Shown: in pieces, positions 1 through 7,434 of the stretch | Numbering within the stretch: the first letter of the stretch is position 1 | Layout: each line of letters begins with the position of its first letter | Assembly (NCBI GenBank): GCA_031553415.1 | Contig: JAVBLO010000056.1 | Location: 1 to 64,000, forward strand | DNA from: JAIRVZ01 sp031553415 | GTDB taxonomy: Bacteria; Bacteroidota; Bacteroidia; Bacteroidales; Azobacteroidaceae | Direction: 5' to 3' | DNA length: 64,000 bases | The notes under the pieces: model-generated | Seen by the model: only the letters and a program-made list of their open reading frames with translations | Database searches by the model: none | Told to the model about the DNA's origin: nothing | Translations under genes and position numbers: made by a program

Positions 1-66
1 ACGAATCAACAAAGTGAATTATGCCTAAAACGGCCATTTTTTGCACTTTTGAGGGGTGTACCCCCA

Positions 67-105
67 AAAGAAAAATCCCTGAAACAGTCTATGTTTCAGG
101 GATTT
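67..105 (-). terminator. Rho-independent terminator after tRNA-Phe
   Basis: A perfect 13-bp inverted repeat (73-85 with 93-105, 7-nt loop) is followed on the minus strand by a T-rich run (about 75-67). It lies 26 nt past the 3' end of tRNA-Phe and would end the rplU-rpmA-tRNA-Phe transcript. Confidence 0.8.
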
Positions 106-130
106 GCTTTGTTTTGCTACTCTACTAAAG

Positions 131-203
<73 letters not shown>

Positions 204-219
204 AGCCCATTTATATTTT

Positions 220-483
220 TTATGTTTCAGCAATAGGTTGTACAGATACATACGATCTGTCATCTTTCCTTTTTCTGAAAACAATTGTTCCATCAATCAA
301 AGCATACAAAGTATGATCTTTTCCCATACCTACATTATCACCAGGATGGTGAGTTGTTCCTCTTTGACGAATAATGATATTACCTGCTTTGCAGATTTCT
401 CCACCAAAAATTTTGACGCCTAACCGTTTACTTTCCGATTCGCGTCCGTTCTTCGAACTACCGACTCCTTTCTTATGTGCCAT
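220..483 (-). CDS. rpmA: 50S ribosomal protein bL27
   Basis: The 87-residue product has the bL27 signature: start MAHKKGVGSS, the segment GRESESKRLGVKIFGGE and the motif QRGTTHHPGDNVGMG near the middle. bL27 lies next to the peptidyl-transferase centre, where its N-terminal tail contacts tRNA. Its length is normal, and the start at MAHKK means no N-terminal pre-sequence of the kind removed in Firmicutes. It follows rplU by 20 nt, the conserved bacterial order, and shares the promoter upstream of rplU. The identification rests on direct family recognition over the full length. Confidence 0.98.
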   Translation of the reverse strand: MAHKKGVGSSKNGRESESKRLGVKIFGGEICKAGNIIIRQRGTTHHPGDNVGMGKDHTLYALIDGTIVFRKRKDDRSYVSVQPIAET

Positions 484-503
484 TTTTCTAAGATTTTAAC
501 GAG

Positions 504-815
504 TTAAGCTACAATTTCTTTTACTGTTATCTCTGTGAATTGTTGACGGTGACCGTTCAACTTTCTGTAACCTTTCCTTCTCTTTTTGTGGAAAACCAAT
601 ACTTTGTCTCCTTTTACATGAGAAATTACTTCAGCTACAACTTTTGCACCTTCAATTATAGGTGCTCCTACTGTTACGCTTCCGTTGTTATCTACCAACA
701 TTACTTTGTCGAATTCAACAACTGCTCCGCGATCCGCATTGATGCGGTGTACGAACAACTTCTGATCTTTTTCTACTTTAAATTGTTGTCCGTTAATTTC
801 TACGATTACGTACAT
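504..815 (-). CDS. rplU: 50S ribosomal protein bL21
   Basis: The 103-residue protein begins MYVIVEINGQQFKVEKDQ and contains VFHKKRRKGYRKLNGHRQ, the basic 23S-rRNA-binding segment of bL21. Length matches the family. It is the first gene of the rplU-rpmA-tRNA-Phe unit, with a well-formed promoter about 85 nt upstream of the start codon. No Shine-Dalgarno is near the ATG, although a GGGAGGT lies about 18 nt upstream, too far for normal use. An in-frame 11-codon open frame ends 18 nt before this start; see the findings. Confidence 0.98.
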   Translation of the reverse strand: MYVIVEINGQQFKVEKDQKLFVHRINADRGAVVEFDKVMLVDNNGSVTVGAPIIEGAKVVAEVISHVKGDKVLVFHKKRRKGYRKLNGHRQQFTEITVKEIVA

Positions 816-900
816 CTGTTTTAAAATTACAGGTTACCTCCCGGGGGTGGATTGTTTCTTTGCAATCATCTTCTTTTACCCTCTGCAGAATTTCAGCCCG

Positions 901-932
901 CAAAGATAAAATTTCTTTTTAAATCCACAAAA
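901..932 (-). promoter_or_regulatory. Promoter of rplU-rpmA
   Basis: On the minus strand TTTTG (932-928) and TATCTTTG (908-901) are separated by 19 nt, an exact match to the Bacteroidota housekeeping promoter (TTTG, 19-21 nt, TAnnTTTG). Transcription would start near 895, giving an 80-nt leader before rplU. Confidence 0.78.
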
Positions 933-934
933 TT

Positions 935-1615
935 TCAGGAGATTAATTTGTAACCTACGCCTCTGATATTGATAATTTTGATATCTGGATCTTTAGATAA
1001 TTTTTTTCTCAACTTCACAATAAAAACGTGTAAGCTTCTGGTATTAAAAAAATCATCATCACCCCAAAGCTCAAGCAATACCGATTTGTTATTCAGGATA
1101 TTGTTCTGGTTTTTACATAAACGGATTAAAATTTCGGCTTCCCTATGCGAAAGTTCTTCCTTATATTTACCACATGTCAAAGTTTGATGAATAAAATCAA
1201 AAGTATATTGTCCTATAGTATATGTAGTCTGTTCTTCTTTTTTTTCTTTCAGGTTACGGTTGAGCAATCCTTTGATACGGACAATCAACTCATCCATTCC
1301 GAAAGGTTTTTTCAGATAATCGTTTCCTCCGGTTTCAAAACCCTGCACCACATCTTCTGTCTGAGATTTGGCACTTAAAAACAAAATTGGAGTAGATTTG
1401 TCATTTTGACGGATTAATTCGGTCATACTTAACCCGTCGAGTTGAGGCATCATAATATCAGTAACAACAATATCCGGTTTGAATTCATAAAATAATTTCA
1501 AACCTTCATTGCCTGTAGATGCCAATTGTACCTGAAATCCCTGTTTCTCCAGTACATCACGGACAATCATAGCCAGAGAAGCTTCGTCTTCTACAAGAAG
1601 TAGTCTCGTTTTCAT
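935..1615 (-). CDS. OmpR-family response regulator (RprY-like)
   Basis: The 226-residue protein has a receiver domain (about 1-120) with the acidic pair E9-D10, phosphoacceptor D53 in VTDIMMP and the KKP lysine near residue 103. A C-terminal winged-helix DNA-binding domain follows (about 130-226), with SHREAEIL and the closing GVGYKL. It would bind DNA after phosphorylation by the kinase encoded just upstream (1687-3015); the pair resembles RprX/RprY of Bacteroides, which is why that name is offered, but targets cannot be read here. The two genes are separated by 71 nt that can form a long hairpin. All residues needed for phosphorylation are present. Confidence 0.9.
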   Translation of the reverse strand: MKTRLLLVEDEASLAMIVRDVLEKQGFQVQLASTGNEGLKLFYEFKPDIVVTDIMMPQLDGLSMTELIRQNDKSTPILFLSAKSQTEDVVQGFETGGNDYLKKPFGMDELIVRIKGLLNRNLKEKKEEQTTYTIGQYTFDFIHQTLTCGKYKEELSHREAEILIRLCKNQNNILNNKSVLLELWGDDDFFNTRSLHVFIVKLRKKLSKDPDIKIINIRGVGYKLIS

Positions 1616-1631
1616 AAAATATGCAATAGGT

Positions 1632-1687
1632 AGTAGGGAATGGAGAAATGAGAGATGAAAAAGTCACCCATCTCCCCATTCCCTACT
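1632..1687. repeat. Composite hairpin between kinase and regulator genes
   Basis: A perfect 12-bp outer stem (1632-1643 with 1676-1687) encloses a 6-bp inner stem (1652-1657 with 1669-1674). It fills the gap between the kinase stop and the regulator start and is not followed by a T-run, so it is not a simple terminator. It may be a transcript-stability or attenuation structure, or a member of the intergenic palindromes seen elsewhere in the window. Confidence 0.75.
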
Positions 1688-3015
1688 CACATAATTATAA
1701 TAAATTCAGTGCCAACACCTTCTTTGCTTTTAACAGATATTTTACCACCATGTTTTTCGACAATCGTTTTTACATAATGCAACCCTAATCCGTACCCTTT
1801 TACATTGTGAATATTGCCGGTTGATACTCTGTAAAACCTGTCGAAAATTTTAGGCAACGAAGCTGCGGGAATCCCGGTTCCATTATCTTTCACCGAAATC
1901 GTTATTTTTCTGTTACTTTCTTTGACTGATAAGTTGATTTTTACACTTTCTCCCGAATATTTGATAGCGTTTTCAATCAGGTTTCCTATCATATTCGGAA
2001 AATGTATTTTATCAGCTTCAATAGATAAATCTTCCGGTTGAATATCAATATCTATTTCTACATTTTTATTTACATTCAATAAATATTGATTTTTCAAATG
2101 TAGGAATAATTCTGGTAAATCGATTGTTTCAAGGGTAAGTTTCAGGTTTTTCCTTTCTTCGACCGACATCGTTAATATTTGTTCAACCAGTGACGAAAGG
2201 CGCGAAAGCTGTTCTTTGGAAATTTGCAGATATTGATTCCGTTTAGCAGTATCATCTATCATTCCGTAATTCAATAATGCATCATTGGCTGCATAGGCAA
2301 CTGAAATAGGCGTTTTTAACTCATGCGTCATATTATTAACAAAATCACTTTTGATTTCATCCAAAGATTTCTGCCGGAGTATAATCCTATATAAATAAAA
2401 ATAAGAAAAAATAATGAGGATGATTAACAGCAAGGAGCCGATTAAAATTCCGTACATTTGTTTTAGTACAAACAATTCTGGTTGTTTTAAATTGAGGCGG
2501 TATGTATAGACACCATCTACATCAAATGGGAAAGTATATTGTTTATAATCAGCCCTGTTTATCTGTGAAATATTATCTGGAATAGATTGCACAACAGTAT
2601 TACACTTAAGATCTACTATTTCGGTAAATGATTCGAGTCCTATTCCTTTCCGGTTTAATTCAACTTGCAGGAGGTTGCTGTATACCGAAAAATCCGGTTT
2701 TTTCAAACGGCCTACGCTTTTATGCAAATCTTTTTGCAAGTCTAATTGCATATCATGGGTATCCTCCCACCGCGACACATTCACATGGGTATCTATGGTC
2801 GATGTATCACGTTTTATAGCAGCATCCAGCCGGATTAAATCAATGCGCCATGAAATCTCCTTGTAATCGGCATCTCTCATGGCGGTTGTCACATCCGTAT
2901 CTATCTTTGCCATTTGTTCTTTGTAAAAACTTTCGATCCAATAAATCTGGTAACAAATAACAGAAAGCAAAGACAGAAAAATAAATACGGCAATTATTTT
3001 GATACGTAATTTCAC
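1687..3015 (-). CDS. Sensor histidine kinase (RprX-like)
   Basis: The 442-residue membrane kinase has an N-terminal membrane segment (about 5-25), a periplasmic sensor region (about 30-185), and a second membrane segment (about 187-208). A HisKA domain follows with H231 in NNMTHELKTPISV, then an HATPase domain with the N-box NLIENAIKYSG, the G1 box DNGTGIP, the F-box KIFDRFYR and the G2 box GYGLGLHYV. All catalytic motifs are intact. It passes phosphate to the response regulator 71 nt downstream. The upstream S41 protease gene ends 3 nt before it, so protease, kinase and regulator are probably one transcript. The signal sensed is unknown. Confidence 0.9.
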   Translation of the reverse strand: MKLRIKIIAVFIFLSLLSVICYQIYWIESFYKEQMAKIDTDVTTAMRDADYKEISWRIDLIRLDAAIKRDTSTIDTHVNVSRWEDTHDMQLDLQKDLHKSVGRLKKPDFSVYSNLLQVELNRKGIGLESFTEIVDLKCNTVVQSIPDNISQINRADYKQYTFPFDVDGVYTYRLNLKQPELFVLKQMYGILIGSLLLIILIIFSYFYLYRIILRQKSLDEIKSDFVNNMTHELKTPISVAYAANDALLNYGMIDDTAKRNQYLQISKEQLSRLSSLVEQILTMSVEERKNLKLTLETIDLPELFLHLKNQYLLNVNKNVEIDIDIQPEDLSIEADKIHFPNMIGNLIENAIKYSGESVKINLSVKESNRKITISVKDNGTGIPAASLPKIFDRFYRVSTGNIHNVKGYGLGLHYVKTIVEKHGGKISVKSKEGVGTEFIIIM

Positions 3016-3018
3016 GAA

Positions 3019-4638
3019 TTATGGTTTTTCAGGAAAAGCCTTACCTGCCTGGATAACTTCAATAGCTTTTTTGACAACCGGATCGGGCGAAAAGAATACC
3101 GGATAAAAGCCTTCGTCACCATAAAAATTCCTGATAATATAAGCTTGTGTTAAATTTTCAATTTGTTTTTTTGAAATTTCAATCAATGTCGGACGGCGAC
3201 GAATCCCTTTTGATTCGGCAAAAGTTACCACTTCACTTAAAAGAGGTTGATTTTGTAAATATGACTGCAAAGACTTATAATCCTTGAATTTAGTCTTCAA
3301 TTCGCGATGCCGGTCAGTATATTGGAATGCATATTCATAGATTATTCCACGATTGATTAAGTTTGTATAATAAGAGGTAGTTCCGACTGTATCCCTGGGG
3401 ATAAAAATATCCGGCATAATGCCTCCTCCTCCATAAACAGTGCGGCCCAAAAGGGTTTCATATTTAGGATTATTTTCCTGTTTGATGCTATCGGCAGAAT
3501 CGAATTCTCCATGCTCAAACCGGGTGATTAAATCGAGCTCATAATCGCTCCCCTTACCTAGTTCATAATTTTTCTGGATGCATCTTCCGGAAGGAGTATA
3601 ATAACGTGCGATAGTAAGCCGTAGGGCGGAATTGTCAGAAAATGGTATCTGGTTCTGAACTAATCCTTTTCCAAATGTACGCCGGCCGATAATAGTACCC
3701 CGATCATTATCCTGGATAGCTCCGGCAACAATTTCGCTGGCGGAAGCCGACCATTCATCGGTTAAAATAATGAGGGGTTCTTTCTGGCAAGTTCCCGTTC
3801 CGTTTGCGACAGCATCATTGCGGGGAGATGCTTTACCTTCTGTATATACGATAAGCCTTCCGCGGGAAAGGAATTCATTGGCGATATTAATCGCAGCTTC
3901 CAGGAATCCTCCAGAATTACCACGTAAATCAACGATGAAGGATTCACATCCCTCATTTAATAATTTGGAGATTGAAACAATGAATTCATTATAAGTAGTA
4001 CGGCCAAATTTATTGATTTTGATAAAACCTATTCCCGGTTTGATTTGGTAAGCAATATCAATTGAATTAACAGGAACATCACCCCTGGTAATTTTGTATT
4101 CATGTAACTCTTTACTGTCCGCCCTTTTTATTCCTACAGTTACAACAGAACCTTTTTCTCCACGAAGGGTTTTCATCACTTTTTCATTCGTGATATTGGA
4201 ACCGACAAACAAAGAATCGTTGATTGTAACAATCCGGTCTCCGGGTTGCAAACCAACTTTTTCAGAAGGTCCGCCCGAAATAACACTAACCACCATGACG
4301 GTATCCCTTTGCAGGCTGAATTGTACACCAATACCGCTGAAATGTCCTTCCATATCATCGTTTACAGCTTGTAAATCTTCTGCTGGAATATAAACCGAAT
4401 GAGGGTCTAATTCGCTGACAATTTTAGGAATAACATCTTCTACCAACTGAGTCATGTCAACAGAGTCGACATATTCTTTGTTGATAATGTTCAGAATTAC
4501 ATCAATTTTATTTCCTGTAGAAATAAATAATTTTCTGCCTAAAGGTTTACTTGAAAAATAATTTCCGATAACAAACCCTACAATAAGAGCAAAAATTATC
4601 AGGATTGGCAACCATAAAAAGGTCTTTTTTGAATTCAT
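3019..4638 (-). CDS. S41-family C-terminal processing peptidase
   Basis: The 539-residue protein has an N-terminal membrane anchor (about 8-28), a PDZ domain (about 85-185, with SGGPSEKVGLQPGDRI) and an S41 protease core. The likely catalytic Ser lies in DEWSASASEIVAGA and the Lys in RRTFGKGLVQ, the Ser-Lys dyad of CtpA/Prc. It would cut unfolded or tagged periplasmic proteins at the C terminus. A long C-terminal extension (about 380-539) is typical of the Bacteroidota versions. The gene lies between the dCMP-deaminase-like gene and the kinase gene, all on the minus strand with short gaps. Confidence 0.92.
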   Translation of the reverse strand: MNSKKTFLWLPILIIFALIVGFVIGNYFSSKPLGRKLFISTGNKIDVILNIINKEYVDSVDMTQLVEDVIPKIVSELDPHSVYIPAEDLQAVNDDMEGHFSGIGVQFSLQRDTVMVVSVISGGPSEKVGLQPGDRIVTINDSLFVGSNITNEKVMKTLRGEKGSVVTVGIKRADSKELHEYKITRGDVPVNSIDIAYQIKPGIGFIKINKFGRTTYNEFIVSISKLLNEGCESFIVDLRGNSGGFLEAAINIANEFLSRGRLIVYTEGKASPRNDAVANGTGTCQKEPLIILTDEWSASASEIVAGAIQDNDRGTIIGRRTFGKGLVQNQIPFSDNSALRLTIARYYTPSGRCIQKNYELGKGSDYELDLITRFEHGEFDSADSIKQENNPKYETLLGRTVYGGGGIMPDIFIPRDTVGTTSYYTNLINRGIIYEYAFQYTDRHRELKTKFKDYKSLQSYLQNQPLLSEVVTFAESKGIRRRPTLIEISKKQIENLTQAYIIRNFYGDEGFYPVFFSPDPVVKKAIEVIQAGKAFPEKP

Positions 4639-4702
4639 CTTATTCTATTAATGTTTTAATTCTAACTTTTTACTTTATCGAAAATTTGTTTTATATATCT
4701 AC

Positions 4703-5143
4703 TTATAACCCATCTGCTAAATCGATAAACAAGACTTCAATATTCGCTCTTTTCAACAATTTTATCCCATCATCCAAGCGATATTGCTGTGAGTAAACAA
4801 CCCTTTTGATGCCTGCCTGAATAATCAATTTAGCGCATTCTATACAAGGAGAAGCTGTAACATATAAAGTTGCATCTTTACTGCTATTGCTGGAACGGGC
4901 AATTTTTGTTATCGCATTTGCCTCTGCGTGGAGCACATATGGTTTGGTAATGTTATTTTCATCTTCACAAACATTTTCAAAGCCGGAAGGGGTGCCGTTA
5001 TATCCGTCGGAAATAATCATTTTGTCTTTAACAATCAGGGCACCTACTTTTCTCCGTTCGCAGTAAGAATTTTCGGCCCATATCCTTGCCATACGCAAAT
5101 AACGCTTATCTAAGACAAATTGTTTGTTTTCAGATGTTTCCAT
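4703..5143 (-). CDS. dCMP deaminase family protein (zinc deaminase)
   Basis: The 146-residue protein has the two zinc-deaminase motifs HAEANAI (zinc ligand His and catalytic Glu) and ASPCIECAKLI (two zinc-ligand Cys). With the N-terminal RMARIWAENSYCERRKVG it fits the dCMP deaminase / ComE operon protein 2 group, which makes dUMP from dCMP for thymidylate synthesis. Length is typical. It is the first gene of a minus-strand run with the S41 protease and kinase/regulator pair, and is divergent from rpsU. Substrate preference (dCMP or a related nucleotide) cannot be fixed from sequence. Confidence 0.9.
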   Translation of the reverse strand: METSENKQFVLDKRYLRMARIWAENSYCERRKVGALIVKDKMIISDGYNGTPSGFENVCEDENNITKPYVLHAEANAITKIARSSNSSKDATLYVTASPCIECAKLIIQAGIKRVVYSQQYRLDDGIKLLKRANIEVLFIDLADGL

Positions 5144-5163
5144 TACAAGAAAATTTCAGGGTG

Positions 5164-5171
5164 CAAAATTA
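5164..5171 (-). promoter_or_regulatory. Possible -7 element for the deaminase operon
   Basis: On the minus strand TAATTTTG matches TAnnTTTG and lies 20 nt upstream of the deaminase ATG. No convincing TTTG is found 19-21 nt further upstream, so this is a half-supported promoter. Confidence 0.35.
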
Positions 5172-5275
5172 TAAATAATATTGTGATAAAGAGTGAAATA
5201 AGGGAGGTATATTTTAGTAAAAATATGATTTTTTGAGAAATTAAACAATTGAGGATGAAAAATTGTATGGATATC

Positions 5276-5306
5276 TTGGCAATAATTAAACTTTAAATTA
5301 TCTTTG
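5276..5306 (+). promoter_or_regulatory. Promoter of rpsU-xerC-hpf
   Basis: TTG (5276-5278) and TATCTTTG (5299-5306) are separated by 20 nt, matching the Bacteroidota promoter. The predicted start near 5312 leaves a leader of about 75 nt before rpsU. No other good promoter is visible ahead of xerC or hpf, so the three genes are probably one unit. Confidence 0.7.
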
Positions 5307-5386
5307 CAGCCCGAAAAGTGATATTCAATTGAGTAAAGAAATAAGATATAAAATATTCATTATTAAAAAGTTTTAGCAAAAAAATT

Positions 5387-5578
5387 ATGATTATTGTTCC
5401 ATTAAAAGAAGGCGAAAACATAGAAAGGGCCTTGAAAAAATTCAAAAGAAAATTTGAAAAAACCGGAGTTGTAAAAGAACTCAGAAGCAGACAAGCGTTT
5501 TCAAAACCATCTGTGGAAAAAAGAAAACAAAAAATCCACGCTGTATACGTACAAAAACTTCAACAAAGCGAAGAATAA
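5387..5578 (+). CDS. rpsU: 30S ribosomal protein bS21
   Basis: The 63-residue basic protein begins MIIVPLKEGENIERALKKFK and has the RSRQAFSKPSVEKRKQK segment of bS21. bS21 sits on the 30S platform by the 3' end of 16S rRNA; in Bacteroidota it is one of the proteins that hold the anti-Shine-Dalgarno in a closed pocket. The leader has no Shine-Dalgarno (AT-rich up to the ATG). It is the first gene of an operon with xerC (44 nt downstream) and hpf, which places bS21 and a ribosome-silencing factor under one promoter. Confidence 0.97.
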   Translation: MIIVPLKEGENIERALKKFKRKFEKTGVVKELRSRQAFSKPSVEKRKQKIHAVYVQKLQQSEE

Positions 5579-5622
5579 TTCATTATTTTTATTATCTTCG
5601 TTGCATGTAAGGCAACGAGTCT

Positions 5623-6534
5623 ATGTTAATAGAATCATTTGTACAATATATCCGTTATGAGAAGAATTTTTCTTCTCATACGGTAGTTTCGTATAAAAAC
5701 GATTTGAATCAATTCGAGAAGTTTGTTGTATCCAAAATGGAAACATTCGATCCTAAACTAATTGATGCATCGTTTATTCGTCAATGGATTATTCATCTGA
5801 TGGGAGAGGGATACTCTCCTTTGTCGGTGAATAGGAAACTAAGTTCTTTGAAGTCTTTTTTCAGGTATTTGTATAAATTATCTTTGGTTGATTCCCAGCC
5901 ATTTAAAAAAGTATCCGGCCCTAAGGTAAACAAAATGCTACCCAATTTCGTTAAAGAGAAAGAGATGGATGTTATTTTGGCTGAAGAATCATTTGGGAAT
6001 TCTTTTGAAGATGTAAGGGATAAAACAATATTGGAAGTTTTCTATGGAACAGGGATGCGTTGTGCAGAACTTGCTTCTTTAAAAGATGGAGATGTTGATT
6101 TGGAGACTTGCATGTTAAGAGTAACAGGGAAAAGAAATAAGCAGCGGCTGATACCTTTTTCTGTAGCATTAAAAAATGTATTACAATCTTATTTTGAATG
6201 TCGTGAACAATTTTTTAGAAATCAGGATAGTTCAGATATGGATTATTTACCCCAAGCATTTTTTGTCAGGAAAAATGGGCGGCCATTAACAAATAGTATT
6301 ATATATAATATGGTAAAAAAACGGTTGTCAGCAGTGTCTGGATTATCAAAGCGTAGTCCGCATGTGTTAAGACACAGTTTTGCAACCGGAATGTTGAATA
6401 ACGGAGCAGATTTGAATGCAGTCAAGGAATTACTGGGGCATGCAAGCCTTGCATCCACAGAGGTTTATACGCATACTACTTTTGAAGAACTAAAAAAAGT
6501 TTATCACCAGGCTCACCCTAGGGCTGAGCTATAA
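5623..6534 (+). CDS. xerC: Tyrosine recombinase XerC
   Basis: The 303-residue protein has an N-terminal SAM-like core-binding domain (about 1-90) and a C-terminal catalytic domain. The active-site residues are all present: Arg in GTGMRCAEL, Lys in VTGKRNKQR, His and Arg in HVLRHSFATG, His in LLGHASLAS and Tyr in TEVYTHTT. With its partner XerD it resolves chromosome dimers at dif. The location between rpsU and hpf is not that of a phage integrase, and the length suits a housekeeping Xer protein. XerC versus XerD is assigned by general similarity and synteny, not proven. Confidence 0.92.
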   Translation: MLIESFVQYIRYEKNFSSHTVVSYKNDLNQFEKFVVSKMETFDPKLIDASFIRQWIIHLMGEGYSPLSVNRKLSSLKSFFRYLYKLSLVDSQPFKKVSGPKVNKMLPNFVKEKEMDVILAEESFGNSFEDVRDKTILEVFYGTGMRCAELASLKDGDVDLETCMLRVTGKRNKQRLIPFSVALKNVLQSYFECREQFFRNQDSSDMDYLPQAFFVRKNGRPLTNSIIYNMVKKRLSAVSGLSKRSPHVLRHSFATGMLNNGADLNAVKELLGHASLASTEVYTHTTFEELKKVYHQAHPRAEL

Positions 6535-6540
6535 ATATAT

Positions 6541-6546
6541 AGGAGG
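6541..6546 (+). promoter_or_regulatory. Strong Shine-Dalgarno of hpf
   Basis: AGGAGG lies 8 nt upstream of the hpf ATG, a consensus ribosome-binding site. Leaders checked for rpsU, tuf, rplK, rplA, nusG and rpoB have no comparable sequence, as expected for Bacteroidota, so this one stands out. Confidence 0.75.
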
Positions 6547-6554
6547 AAGAAAAA

Positions 6555-6854
6555 ATGGATATCAGAATTCAAACAATTCACTTTGACGCAAGTCAGCAGT
6601 TAGAAGACTTTATTCAGAAGAAAGTTTCAAAATTGGATAAATACCATGATGGTATTCTTTCTGTAGAAGTTGTATTGAAAGTTGTGAAGCCGGAAACAGC
6701 CAATAACAAGAATGCATCACTTAAGGTCAGCGTTTCAGGGCAGGATTTTTTTGCAGAAAAGATAAGTGACTCTTTCGAAGAATCAATCGCAGAAACAACA
6801 GAAGCTGTTGAAAAACAGATAGTCAAGTTCAAGGAAAAACAGAGGAGCAAATAA
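6555..6854 (+). CDS. hpf: Ribosome hibernation-promoting factor, short form
   Basis: The 99-residue protein begins MDIRIQTIHFDASQQLEDFI and has the beta-alpha-beta-beta-beta-alpha pattern of the HPF/YfiA/RaiA family, with VSKLDKYHDGILSVEVVLK and the acidic/basic final helix. It binds the 30S decoding region in stationary phase and blocks translation. It lacks the long C-terminal dimerisation domain of long HPF. It follows xerC by 20 nt, and a terminator lies 48 nt downstream. Unusually for this phylum it has a consensus Shine-Dalgarno, which suggests different translational control from its neighbours. Confidence 0.95.
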   Translation: MDIRIQTIHFDASQQLEDFIQKKVSKLDKYHDGILSVEVVLKVVKPETANNKNASLKVSVSGQDFFAEKISDSFEESIAETTEAVEKQIVKFKEKQRSK

Positions 6855-6867
6855 AAAAACAAATAAG

Positions 6868-6899
6868 TTTTGCTACTTTAAAAATAATTGCTAAATTTG
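6868..6899 (+). promoter_or_regulatory. Promoter of the tRNA-tuf-sec-rpo cluster
   Basis: TTTTG (6868-6872) and TAAATTTG (6892-6899) are 19 nt apart, a near-perfect Bacteroidota promoter. The predicted start (about 6904-6906) falls at the first bases of the hairpin that also looks like the hpf terminator. It would drive the four tRNAs and probably tuf. Confidence 0.75.
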
Positions 6900-6902
6900 C
6901 AG

Positions 6903-6940
6903 CCGTTTCGCCTCTTTTTTAAGGGTGAGACGGTTTTTTT
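6903..6940 (+). terminator. Terminator of rpsU-xerC-hpf
   Basis: A 10-bp stem with two G-T pairs (6903-6912 with 6924-6933) is followed by seven T (6934-6940). It is placed to end transcripts coming from hpf. Because the next promoter lies directly in front of it, the same hairpin would also be the 5' end of the tRNA-tuf transcript. Confidence 0.75.
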
Positions 6941-6962
6941 ATGGCTTTAGGCCTTTGTTTTT

Positions 6963-7036
6963 GCCTCTTTAGCTCAGTTGGCCAGAGCACGTGATTTGTA
7001 ATCTCGGGGTCGTTGGTTCGAATCCGACAAGAGGCT
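6963..7036 (+). tRNA. tRNA-Thr (TGT)
   Basis: A 74-nt cloverleaf: acceptor GCCTCTT pairs with AAGAGGC, the discriminator is T, and the anticodon loop TTTGTAA gives TGT. CCA is not encoded. It is first of the four-tRNA cluster ahead of tuf, the same Thr-Tyr-Gly-Thr-tuf order found in many bacteria. Confidence 0.95.
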
Positions 7037-7072
7037 CAAGGATGGGTGTTAGCCAATCCATTTTAATAAAAA

Positions 7073-7155
7073 GGGTAGTTACCAGAGTGGCCAAATGGGG
7101 CTGACTGTAACTCAGCTGGCTTACGCCTTCGGTGGTTCGAATCCATCACTGCCCA
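7073..7155 (+). tRNA. tRNA-Tyr (GTA)
   Basis: An 83-nt class II tRNA with a long variable arm. Acceptor GGGTAGT pairs with ACTGCCC, and the anticodon loop CTGTAAC gives GTA. CCA is not encoded. Confidence 0.95.
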
Positions 7156-7162
7156 CAAAATT

Positions 7163-7235
7163 GCGGAAGTAGCTCAGTCGATAGAGCATTAGCCTTCCAA
7201 GCTGAGGGTCGCGGGTTTGAGTCCCGTCTTCCGCT
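7163..7235 (+). tRNA. tRNA-Gly (TCC)
   Basis: A 73-nt cloverleaf: acceptor GCGGAAG pairs with CTTCCGC, the anticodon loop CTTCCAA gives TCC and the discriminator is T. It lies 7 nt after tRNA-Tyr. Confidence 0.95.
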
Positions 7236-7240
7236 CTGTT

Positions 7241-7312
<72 letters not shown>

Positions 7313-7319
7313 CAAAAGT

Positions 7320-7395
7320 GAAATGAAAAATAATGAAATAATTAAAGTAATGAAAATATTTTTTTCATTTTCTTTATTCCTTTCATTTTTCATTA
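7320..7395. repeat. AT-rich composite palindrome between tRNA-Thr and tuf
   Basis: Left arm AATGAAAAATAATGAAA (7322-7338) pairs imperfectly with TTTCATTTTTCATT (7381-7394), and an inner arm AAAGTAATGAAAA pairs with TTTTCATTTTCTTT. It is one of several intergenic palindromes of this style. It lies inside the predicted tRNA-tuf transcript and ends 40 nt before the tuf start. Confidence 0.7.
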
Positions 7396-7434
7396 TAAAG
7401 AAGCAATCATTAATCAAATAAAGTTCATTAAATT

